Of a stretch of DNA of 64,000 nt, positions 56,801 through 64,000 are shown in pieces. Source of the stretch: Branchiostoma floridae. Its lineage: Eukaryota; Chordata; Leptocardii; Amphioxiformes; Branchiostomatidae. The DNA is taken from assembly GCF_000003815.2 (NCBI RefSeq), contig NC_049982.1, positions 33,789,978 to 33,853,977 on the forward strand, given 5' to 3'. Below the pieces are notes generated by a model, which was given only the letters and a program-made list of their open reading frames with translations, did no database searches and was not told the DNA's origin. The number at the start of each line of letters is the position of its first letter. Within the stretch, counting starts at the first letter, position 1. The position numbers and the translations under genes are program-made.

Positions 56801-58845
56801 CATTAGAGTTCCATACGATCGTCAGGAGTAAGTGAATTGACATGTTCAACCAGATTTTCTAGTTAGCTGTACTTGTATTGAATTATTCTGCCAGTTCATT
56901 CTAGTGACGCTGAAAAAGAGTGATATATGCCAATGGAAACGGTCGGAAGTAAATCTCCGTTTTTTTTATCCAGTTGTAGGGGTTGAATCGTGCTTGAATA
57001 TTGTTTACCTGGATGTCTAACCTTCATAAACGTGACAAAAAATGACAACTGATTGTTTGTATTACAGGCAGGTAACAAACGTCAAGTGAACTGAACTAAA
57101 TAAACATTGCCTGTGACGTACTCTTTACCTTTTTCTTCTTCGAAATGTTTTACAGTTTAGCTGCACCACTGGTACCTAGGGACATTTAAGAAGTGGGCAG
57201 TTATATTTTAGACCAGATCAATAGATAACGTAGAAAGTATCAAACAATGGTAACGTTTGTTACAGAATATTTTTGGCTACTGTTTGAACTCTTCGTGTCT
57301 TCTAAGGCGTCAGACATTTTAGGGGGTAGAATCCCACATATGGTACTAATTTAAATCAATACGAATGTTGTGGTGCATCTTTTATAAAACTTCATTCATT
57401 CAGGTGTTGTGAGAAAAGGTGGCGAAAGCAGGCGAAAGTATTTAGCACATTTCAATGAGAACGAACACATAGCGATCATGCAGCCAAATATCAATAGCTG
57501 ATTCCTTGTCATTTTCTGATTAAATGATGTGGTTTCTCCGGCAAGACGGGCTTTAACTATAAAGGCATGGTAGGCCATTGTTTTAGGATTTAGAAAATTC
57601 ATCTTGGTACCTTTGGAACTTACCTGCAATCTCTGAATCAATTGACTTCAAGCAATGATATAAAGTATAAGATGAAGCCATGTACAATCTAAGCTATACA
57701 TCACATATCAAAAGACTGATGCAAACTGTTTAGATGACGATCACTAGGCGGTCGTTCAGCGACAATGCACGTTGGACCCTTGTAACATTCGCCATGAATG
57801 TCATATTTCGGGTGGCATTTGTATGTATGTATGTGTGTTTGTTTGTTTATAGAAGTCCGGCATAACTGGAAAACGCCTAGATGGTCTGTATTGATATTAG
57901 GTATGCGGGTAGATCTTGATGACACCTGGAAACGATTAGATATTTGGTCCCCTGGTGGCTTACTTTTGAACTGCAGGGGCCGGTTAAGTGTCAGACGTTG
58001 GAATATAGTACCTCAGGAAGGTTTTTTTATATGCACTTTAGTGATGCTTCATATAGTTTTATCTTAATTACGCAAATCATAATCTTCATTGCTTAATCAA
58101 TGAGAAAATTGTCTAAACATGACTTACAGGACCATTGCAACATGTAACTGAGAAAGAGAAGAACTTGATAGGTAAATATCGTGCAAAGTCCTAATTTGCA
58201 TGATTAAGGAGAAAATGCTATAATTCCATAGTGGTAAATTACGCGAATTTCTTCATTATGGCTTTAAGAAGTTATGTACAGGCGAACATCGTTGAAGATT
58301 AATCATGCAAATGAGCACATCATTTGCATAGATTATTAGAAAATGTAACTAAAGCCAATTTCTTAATGTATATCTATATGAGAGATAGAGGCTTTGAGAT
58401 GCTGTATTTGTCCATTAGCAGTGATACAAAAAACTTATAAACATAATCGCAATACTCTATGTTGCACAATGTAAAAGTTTTACTTAAATGACAACAAGGC
58501 ATACACAACGTAAATCCACTGAGCAAGACCTTGTTGGAATTACGTATAGTAAAGAACCTTATAGGTGCTTGAGAGGACGAAGAGACTCGGTAGATAAGAG
58601 CTATTTGGATACCAGGCTACTGAAGAAGTGGTGTCGATCTATAACCTAAGAATGTTCCTACAATGTCCAAAAAACTTGCTATGTGCAATGACTGCCTTAA
58701 TACCAAAATCTAAACAAAAGGAGGAGGTATAAAAAGTATGAGAAAAATTGCTTACAGCCCTCCAGCAATGCAATGCCTGCGAGAATAAGGAACGGCACGC
58801 TCTTGTCGAAGAACTGGTACATGATCCCACCGAACAGTGGACCAC
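40841..58845 (-). CDS. VMAT: vesicular monoamine transporter-like, 3' 12 exons (partial)
   Basis: Twelve minus-strand exons splice in frame: 58756-58845, 55958-55998, 54171-54234, 52923-53018, 52343-52421, 51835-51886, 49481-49544, 49012-49063, 46137-46204, 45696-45741, 43034-43121, 40841-40966 (stop 40841-40843). They encode 287 residues, about the C-terminal 55% of a ~510-residue SLC18A transporter. Diagnostic blocks in order: [112 protein letters not shown] and an acidic tail ([10 protein letters not shown]). The Glu of LLEPTLPIW and the Asps of VVDSS and YAIAD correspond to E312, D399 and D426 of VMAT2, needed for proton-coupled amine transport. [12 protein letters not shown] favours VMAT over VAChT. 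These proteins load dopamine, serotonin or related amines into synaptic vesicles. Exon 49481-49544 uses a weaker GTGTGT donor. Exons for segments 1-4 were not found in 58846-64000. Confidence 0.93.
41116..41621. mobile_element. PIF/Harbinger-like MITE, copy A
   Basis: Ends GGCCACAGCAAGTAAATTTT and its inverse (AAATTTACTTGATGTGGCC) are flanked by TTA on both sides (41113-41115, 41622-41624). 506 bp, no ORF. The TWA duplication is diagnostic of PIF/Harbinger. It lies in the VMAT intron before the last exon. Confidence 0.85.
41683..42561. mobile_element. TIR element with GCGCTCTC-rich ends
   Basis: Inverted ends CCCCCTTTCCACTAGGACGG and (inverted) CCCCCTTTCTACTTGACGG, both continuing into CGCTCTC repeats. 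879 bp, no ORF, no clear target duplication. Internal TTCCACTAGAGCAG near 42450 suggests a partly duplicated end. Confidence 0.7.
42820..42980 (+). repeat. imperfect palindromic minisatellite
   Basis: Repeated GGAATTCCAATCTCTCCTAG-type units in both orientations (TCTCCTAGAGGAGATTGGAA and variants), about six half-units. VMAT intron. Confidence 0.7.
43764..44480 (-). pseudogene. RTE-like LINE 3' fragment
   Basis: Minus-strand remnants: [13 protein letters not shown] near 44430, [14 protein letters not shown] near 44110, and [17 protein letters not shown] near 43950. The 3' end is (GATG)n-like (ATCATCATCATC on plus at 43771-43782), typical of RTE tails. Frames are broken. 44215-44340 is an insertion of a dispersed repeat also seen at 60660-60800. 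Confidence 0.7.
44490..45110 (-). pseudogene. Penelope-like element fragment, copy 2
   Basis: Matches 3930-4680 closely at the DNA level: TTTTGGAAATGGTCAGGCG, AGAGTAGCCGTTTGTGCTGG and TTGGGTTCTTCACATTTGAG all have counterparts in copy 1. The GIY-YIG frame is disrupted, including by a poly-G run near 44790. VMAT intron. Confidence 0.7.
45115..47155. other. VMAT introns without other recognised features
   Basis: Apart from the VMAT exons at 45696-45741 and 46137-46204, nothing is recognised. The ORF starting at the ATGGCG near 45534 has no identifiable product. Confidence 0.4.
47160..47830 (+). pseudogene. LINE C-terminus and 3' UTR (CR1-like)
   Basis: The plus frame ends in [20 protein letters not shown], then [14 protein letters not shown] and a stop near 47400. 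This is the F...GP.LWNSLP..LR....FK..L end typical of LINE ORF2. A 400-bp 3' UTR follows, ending in GGTTAAATAAATGACTGAAG. 5'-truncated. VMAT intron. Confidence 0.7.
47830..48130. repeat. R2-family units, inverted pair
   Basis: GCATTCAAAGCGCGTAGAGC (plus) faces inverted units (TTCACCTTCAAGAAATGGTT, GAGCAGCTCTACGCATGG), so R2 may be the end of an inverted-repeat element. Confidence 0.5.
48620..48770 (+). repeat. R2-family units
   Basis: GAAGGTGACGTGAACTAAGT and CATAGTACGTAGAGCCGCTC match the 3640-3930 units. Confidence 0.5.
50170..50500 (+). repeat. dispersed repeat R1, copy 2
   Basis: AATGACCTGAAATTTGGCA and AATGACCTGAAATTTGGTA units, CCCTGTACCCTGGTATTA and GCGAAATGACCCAAG in the same order as 2150-2460. 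Confidence 0.65.
50858..51374. mobile_element. PIF/Harbinger-like MITE, copy B
   Basis: Left end GGCCACAGCAAGTAAATTTT after TAA (50855-50857); right end inverted with TAA following (51375-51377). 517 bp. The site near 51030-51045 (CCAGGACTGTAGTTGTAG) is the intact version of the place where the Mutator-like element interrupted copy C. A SINE abuts its right end. Confidence 0.85.
51378..51747 (-). mobile_element. tRNA-derived SINE, diverged copy
   Basis: Minus strand: head GTAGCGTGGTATAGCGGCAA, degenerate B box CGGTCGAATCC (plus near 51681), body TGCCCTTAGGAAAGG, GAGGTCCCATGTTTAGG, GATGGAGGACCGGCG. Same family as 28060-28540 but more diverged. VMAT intron. Confidence 0.8.
52430..53835. other. 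VMAT introns without other recognised features
   Basis: Only the VMAT exon 52923-53018 is recognised here. Confidence 0.4.
53838..53898 (+). repeat. (GTAT)n microsatellite
   Basis: About 15 GTAT units with one ATAT interruption. Confidence 0.95.
54080..54135 (+). repeat. (CCATC/CTATC)n pentanucleotide microsatellite
   Basis: About seven CCATC-type units switch to about four CTATC units; 35 bp from a VMAT splice donor. Confidence 0.9.
54240..55950. other. VMAT intron, nothing else recognised
   Basis: No repeat or exon recognised between the VMAT exons at 54171-54234 and 55958-55998. Confidence 0.4.
56044..56330. repeat. inverted repeat flanking a 100-N gap
   Basis: The left arm (GCCTCCTTCACCGGCCTCTC, GGCGTAAGTTGTTGAGGGG) and right arm (CAACAACTTACGCC, CAGAGAGGCCAGTGAAGGAG) are inverse with several mismatches. 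A poly-G/poly-C tract lies at the inner ends. A TIR element or an assembly fold-back; VMAT intron. Confidence 0.75.
56123..56222. other. assembly gap (100 N, probably unknown size)
   Basis: Exactly 100 N, a conventional placeholder length, bounded by homopolymer G and C tracts. Confidence 1.
56335..57795. other. VMAT intron, nothing recognised
   Basis: No exon or clear repeat recognised. Confidence 0.4.
57800..58400 (-). repeat. dispersed repeat R3, inverted copy
   Basis: Facing octamers (AATCATGCAAATGAGC, ATCATTTGCATAG near 58303-58332) and GGCATAACTGGAAAACGCC correspond to inverted R3 sequence; the CCAGGCGTTCCTGACTTATG box at 38970-38989 is the plus-strand equivalent. A GTAT run at 57822-57836 is at its edge. 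Confidence 0.5.
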
Positions 58846-58849
58846 CTAC

Positions 58850-59350
58850 GGAAAAAAACAGAACATCCTCGTTTAGGCATGACTTAACGGTAAAAAGATG
58901 ATTGTTATAAGGTGCTATTTACTAGAACTTACATAAAACATGAATAAATGAATTAATGAAAATTTTATTGTTGTATACGTAAAACCTTGCAGTATTGCGT
59001 TTTACTTATAATCTGTAAGGATCAAACAATGGAAGTAAAAAAATCGATTTGGCTTACTTTTTGCACAGTGATGGTACTTGGTCCACAACCTCTCAAAATA
59101 GCTTTGTTTTAGATCAAAACTTTATTTTCATCTGTTCAAAATGCGACGGTACATTACACAGACCTATAGGCAGCACAGCTGATTACATAGGTCTACAAAT
59201 ATAGGTCTACATAAGTCTACTAACATAACAACGTTACAAGACAATTTCACATAAAACGGTATATACATGATGATATGGAAGAAACACAAAATTTAGGTAA
59301 TGAGAAGCAAATTTCAGTATAGCTAAGTAAATGCAAATAAGAAGGCTATT
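58850..59350. other. no gene recognised
   Basis: AT-rich sequence upstream of the most 5' recognised VMAT exon. Words such as TACATAGGTCTAC recur and grade into the minisatellite that follows. Confidence 0.4.
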
Positions 59351-59354
59351 TGAA

Positions 59355-59717
59355 GTCGTAATCTACAAGTCAGCATTGATGTAGGTTACATAGGCTACAA
59401 TAGGCTATAAATGTCTTCGGAATCTACAAAGTCAGTATTGATGTAGGCTACATAGGCTACAATAGGATATAAATGTTTTCGGAATCTACAAGTCATCATT
59501 TATGTAGGCTACATAGGCTACAACAGGCTATAAATGTTTTCGGAATCTACAAAGTCAGCATTGATGTAGGCTACATAGGCTACAATAGGCTATAAATGTT
59601 TTCGGAATCTACAAAGTCAGCATTTATGTAGGCTACATAGGCTACAACAGGCTATAAATGTTTTCGGAATCTACAAAGTCAGCATTGATGTAGGCTACAT
59701 AGGCTACAAGAGGCTAG
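59355..59717 (+). repeat. 62-bp minisatellite
   Basis: About five and a half copies of a 62-bp unit containing GATGTAGGCTACATAGGCTA, then CAATAGGCTATAAATGTTTT, then CGGAATCTACAAAGTCAGCA. Copies differ by a few substitutions. Confidence 0.9.
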
Positions 59718-60000
59718 GAGGAGTAGATGGAAGGTGCTGTGAATCGGTTTGTTGATAATGAAGAATGAATGCAAAGGGTCGAAGAGTTTTTGGTTTGTAG
59801 CAACTTTATGACCTGGAGAACCATTAAGGAGGACTCCGGTGGAGAGAGACTGGCCGACAAAGCGGTGCACTGTAGCAGCTAACGTTTGTCGTGCAGCCGT
59901 GTGCAGAGAACAGTGAAGTAGAAAGTGTGTGACCGTCTCAGATGTAGCACCACAGGCACAGCTCCAGGTTGTGATATTGAAAACTCCTTGTTACCATGGT
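59718..60000 (-). pseudogene. LINE ORF2 C-terminal fragment
   Basis: The minus frame reads CACGATSETVTHFLLHCSLH, then RQTLAATVHRFVGQSL, then ATNQKLFDPLHSFFIINK. The CxCG...ETxxHFLLxC zinc-knuckle-like end is typical of the tails of several LINE clades. Its 3' side runs straight into the 62-bp minisatellite. Confidence 0.6.
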
Positions 60001-60655
60001 ATCGAGCAAATCGAGTAAGTTCCCCCCCCCCAAAAAAAACACGGAGATGAGCATACTTTACGGCATTGTCACTGCAACACTATGAACGTATCGTCAAAAC
60101 AAAACAAAAAGATCTGAAAAGACCAACATTCTTACAAATGGCTATGAAATGCCAAAGGAAATGCATTAGTGCTTGAGCAGTATCAAAATAATGCAATGTT
60201 ATAAGCTTAAAAACAAGAGTTCGTAGACCTCAGGCCTGCATGAAATGTAATTGGTGTCTGTTGAGATGTTGTGTATTTGTGGGTGTGTGGGTGGGTGTGT
60301 GGGGGGTGGGGGGCTGTGTATCTTTGTGTGAATGGCCAGCTATGTGTAGCGGTATGGTTGTTGTAACCATACACTTACCTTGTTTGAATGGGTCATGGTT
60401 TGTTATGGTTTTGGTGTGTGTGTGTGAACTAGTGGTTTGATCATTACTACAATGGTTTAATCTGATTTTGTACCCCTCAAAACATGGAAACACCAGAATA
60501 ATTATTTTTGTAGCAGGTGTGGTTACAGTGATATTGACAAAAATAAGATTTTCTGTAAAACTGCCAAAATGGTGGTGTGATCATTACAAACATGGGTTAA
60601 TCTGGTTATTTATCCTTCGAAACATGGGGATAGACACCAAAATCAATTTGATACC
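60000..60655. other. no gene; G-rich tract at 60281-60313
   Basis: The plus strand carries GGGTGTGTGGGTGGG followed by GGGGGG and GGGGGG blocks, matching a G-quadruplex pattern (four runs of at least three G). Nothing else recognised. Confidence 0.5.
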
Positions 60656-60659
60656 ATGT

Positions 60660-60810
60660 GAAGTTACTGAGATATTGACAAAAAGAAGACTTTTCTTAAT
60701 GGCCGCCCTACTTTGCATATTGTGCGTATTGCCTAATGATGACAGAATGGCATAATCCAGATTCTTATAGAGCACACCTCAGAGGCATAGAAACATCAAA
60801 AGAACTTTGT
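60660..60810 (+). repeat. dispersed repeat shared with 44215-44340
   Basis: TTGCATATTGTGCGTATTGC, then AGAGCACACCTCAGAGGCAT, correspond to the inverse of 44215-44340. Confidence 0.6.
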
Positions 60811-60814
60811 ATGA

Positions 60815-61625
60815 ATTACATTGCAAGGTTATGTAAAAATATGGGGTTTGGCAACCAAACTAAGTCTTGTGTGGTAAGTATCAATGTGGTCGCTATGTTC
60901 ATGTTGTAACAAAGACATTATAAAATGAAGGTATTGAAGTCAAAAGGCCAGTAACATTCTGTGCATAGTAAGAAAACAGTTTGTAACATATAGTTGTCAG
61001 GCACATGGCAGTATTGTATATCAGTAATAGTATCAAAATGACACAATGAAGAACTGGTACCCTTTGGCGCAAAACACCTGATCATCTGTAACACAGGACA
61101 CACAACCATATAAATACAGTGTAGGTCCTAGTCATGACTTCCACTGGCACAATTTAAAGCCACCCTTCATTCCAGATATCACATGACATCCCAACCATTT
61201 ACCCAACATAAATACCAAATCCTATGATAAACATTTACACCAAAACAAGGTACAAACACACACAACCATACAACATCGCAATACATCATCGCATATGACT
61301 ATCAGTACAATAGACAACAAATACAAGGGCATACATAATCTACAAAAAAACATACACATACCACTCTCTTACGCTAACACACTAGTATCTCCTTCTCCTC
61401 CACCTAGAAACTCGTCTCTTCTTGCGTTTCCCCATGATGACCAAACACGCTCATAACCTCGTATCACAAGTATAGAGGCTTGTACAGGACTGAAAGCAAC
61501 ACTTTAGCCTTCAGCACCACAACTTATACCTGACCAATCAATACAGCATCAGATTAAACCAACCTACAAGCACTCTTAGAATAGAAGCCACTGATGTGAT
61601 TTGTAACAACAGCACAGCCTGCTGT
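60815..61625. other. no feature recognised
   Basis: No gene or clear repeat recognised. Confidence 0.4.
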
Positions 61626-61630
61626 GACCA

Positions 61631-61885
61631 CAAGCAAGCAGACCTACATGTATCATCTGTTTCTTAGGAACAGATCCACTGCAGGATATCTAAAATTAGA
61701 CCTGTCACTCAAACAGCCACACAAACCGTCATCTGGGTTCACAACCAAGCATATGTTAGTGGACCTGCACAAGCAAGCAGACATATCATCTGTTTCTTAG
61801 GAACAGATCCACTGCAGGATATCTAAAATTAGACCTGTCACTCAAACAGCCACACAAACCGTCATCTGGGTTCACAACCAAGCAG
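61631..61885 (+). repeat. tandem duplication (~139 bp period)
   Basis: 61631-61750 and 61770-61885 are nearly identical, apart from a short deletion after CAAGCAAGCAGAC in the second. Recent duplication. Confidence 0.9.
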
Positions 61886-61934
61886 ATATGAGTAGACCTG
61901 CCCCAACCAAAAAAAAAACAGCATCAGCCTACAG

Positions 61935-62540
61935 TGTCAAGTTCAAGCACTAGGAGGCGCAAAATCAAACCTGACCACCAGGACACCAGCAACAATCCAC
62001 GTAACAAATAGCAACACAATGGCACCTTGCGTTCCGGAGATACAGCGCACGCGCCGTGCCCACACAAAAGGTAACCTGGAATGTCAAGTTCAAGCACCAA
62101 GGGCGCCAAAAGCAAAATTGAGAATTATTCAGCCACCACCAACACATGTGCCAAATATCATCGCGCCCGCACCAACCGTTCAGAAGATATAACTCCGGAA
62201 AAAACCTCCCGGACACAAAATTCGACCTGCCGCGTCAAGTTCAAACGCGACAAGGCCCAAAGTCAATCCTAGGCAACAGGCAACAACTCCCCACCCATGC
62301 ACAAAAAATCGTCGCAATGGCGCGTATCGTTCCGGACTTACAGCGCCAAAAGTGCCCAAAAAACACCAAAAATGCCACCTTCAATGTCAAGTTCAAGCAC
62401 CAGGAGGCCCAAAATCAAACCTGAGTGTTAGGCTACCACCCCCAACCCACGTATCAAAAATCGTTGTACTCGCACCATCCGTTCTCGAGATACAGCGCCC
62501 TAAATCCCCAGCTTCCAAAAATTCCCACGCCCCTGAAAAC
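61935..62540 (+). repeat. four-copy ~150-bp tandem array
   Basis: GTCAAGTTCAAGCAC-like boxes start at 61936, 62083, 62234 and 62386 (periods 147, 151, 152). Each unit also has a GCACC..CCGTTC..GATA..GCGCC-like box. Copies are strongly diverged. ORFs across it are not recognised proteins. Confidence 0.75.
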
Positions 62541-62685
62541 CATACCTGCATATATGCAGGTAATAACGTAATTGATGGCCCAACTTTGTAACACTATTAG
62601 TACCGCTGTGGTAATTTTTGCCTTGTAATCTGTACAGATAATGTCCATATCTATCAAATGCATTGTTTCAAACTTTGGCTTTGGT

Positions 62686-64000
62686 TGTCACATGGTTGTC
62701 CTGAAAATTAGGCTAATTTTGCGTTTGGTGATCTTAAGTCATGTGGTTGTCCTGACATTAGACTACATTTTGCCCTTAACTTGAAATCACCAGTCGGGGC
62801 TGTACTTGAAGCTGTTGAATTGTGGAACTGAAATATTCAGTGGCTGCTTCACACTACAGTTAAACCTGCCCAAGACGACCACCTGGGGACCGGGCAAAAT
62901 CGGTCGATTTGGACAGATGGTCGCTGAGAAGAGTATCGACTTACAACATACCGATGTATAGTATAAATGGTTTCCGCTGTGTTTAATGGCAAATAGCAAG
63001 CACACGCACGCAAAGTAAGCGAGATGTTTAATGTCAAATACAACACGCACACGCAGGCAAAATACTCTGTGATCGCCGTATCTGTACGTTCCATCCACTG
63101 AAATTACTGTACGGTGTACCTTCGAATTCGATGCCTGCAGTCATACCCGGTACGTCTGGATAGCGTACTTCCCCACTGGTGAATGTACAGTAATGATCAA
63201 TAATTTGTTGGAAAAAAAAGCACTTACACAGATCTTTTTTTAAAGGTATGTGGCTATTCGTTCACTCAATAATTATAAAGATTTTTTAGAACTTCTGTAA
63301 CAACTAAATTCAGATTTTCATCCAACGAAATTTCCGCCCATATTACAATAGACTGCTCCATTGACCTACCCACGCGCATCCGCCGCCATCTTTATTTTGA
63401 ACACAACATCGTAACGGCAGTTAAAATCCGCAAACTGTCCGATTTCGGCACAAAATCGCGAAAGTTATCATGAAAAATCGAAACTGAAATACCAGATCAT
63501 CCTTCGAGTATATATGTGGCCCTACAATTGTGTAATAAAGGAAGGCTAGCCAGAGATTTGCAAAACCCCTTCATTCAAAGTGTTTTATATTCATACTACC
63601 CCATAGCCCTGTTACTGTGTCCAAATTGATAAGGCCTTACGTGTGATGCCAAATTACGTGTGATACTGAATTTCAAAACCCCAAAGTCTATAATCATTTA
63701 TTTGATAATACGAGAATGTAGATCTACATGGAATTAGAAAGTTGAATCAGAATTCTAGTTTACTACGTCACGTAGAGTACTTTGAATATGGCTAAAATCC
63801 ATAATTTTCACCAAACACAAAAAGTGAGCGAAATTAAATTTTAAGACCCCCAACTCAACAACCGATTTTGATAGAAAATAAGATAGATACTTCGGTAAGA
63901 AGTTGAGTTCAAATTCTCATTCACTTTGTCAAATGTAGTACTTTGAACATGGCTAAACGCAAACGCTGGCCTACTTTTCAGGACAACCATGTGACAACCA
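62686..64000. mobile_element. TIR element, ending at the window edge
   Basis: TGGTTGTCACATGGTTGTCC (62686 onwards) recurs inverted at the window end (GGACAACCATGTGACAACCA), and the match continues inward (TGAAAATTAGGC versus TGAAAAGTAGGC). A tandem partial copy of the left end (CATGTGGTTGTCCTGA) lies at 62738-62753. No transposase ORF seen; the right flank lies outside the window. Confidence 0.65.

Noticed and set aside
56976..57020. Minus-strand [15 protein letters not shown] as an alternative VMAT exon
   Set aside because: Entry phase is wrong and the match is poorer than 55958-55998.
57130..57170. A possible VMAT exon (reading [13 protein letters not shown]) between 55998 and 58756
   Set aside because: Its end phase does not fit the next exon. 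The exon at 55958-55998 ([13 protein letters not shown]) fits both phases and the family sequence.
58846..64000. N-terminal VMAT exons
   Set aside because: I searched the minus strand for the conserved blocks of segments 1-4 and found none; they probably lie beyond the window.

Overview
This is a metazoan, intron-rich and heavily transposon-laden window. The style of the repeats (tRNA- and 5S-derived SINEs, RTE-like and CR1-like LINEs, a Penelope-like element, many TIR elements) and the vertebrate-like gene families suggest an invertebrate chordate, most likely an amphioxus (Branchiostoma). That assignment is inference from sequence style, not a database match. Three assembly gaps lie at 23974-24745, 26850-27320 and 56123-56222.

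Only three protein-coding genes can be supported. Two are a divergently oriented (head-to-head) pair of small secreted four-helix-bundle proteins: gene A on the minus strand (10256-12517) and gene B on the plus strand (18618-21480). Both have five exons with matching lengths, a signal peptide, one conserved cysteine in the AB loop and one in the last helix. Helix B/C and helix D motifs resemble the CNTF/CLCF1/LIF/OSM branch of the IL-6 cytokine family. Their 3' flanks share hairpins with three-nucleotide loops, with compensating pair changes, and their promoters share a CATAAAAA box 118 bp upstream of the first ATG. This pair is the most exciting content of the window.

The third gene, on the minus strand, fills 40841-58845: the last 12 exons of a vesicular monoamine transporter (VMAT, SLC18A family), with consistent splice phases from about transmembrane segment 5 to the stop codon. 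Its 5' exons lie beyond the window or were not found.

Everything else is accessory DNA. 1-10 kb: repeat families, a Penelope-like GIY-YIG fragment, LINE tails, a SINE. 12.6-18.5 kb (between the cytokine genes): minisatellites and a foldback TIR element. 22-32 kb: a nested transposon zone, in which a Mutator-like TIR element with a 9-bp target duplication sits inside a PIF/Harbinger-like MITE, followed by another TIR element, a TTAA-flanked MITE, and a TIR element swallowing an RTE-like LINE and a SINE. 34-37 kb: decayed LINE pieces, two facing each other. The VMAT introns hold two more MITE copies, LINE and Penelope fragments and a SINE. 59-64 kb: a minisatellite next to a LINE end, a ~150-bp tandem array and one end-to-end TIR element cut by the window edge.

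The two cytokine-like paralogues probably arose by an inverted local duplication and may share ligand function. VMAT (loading of monoamines into vesicles) is an unrelated neighbour.
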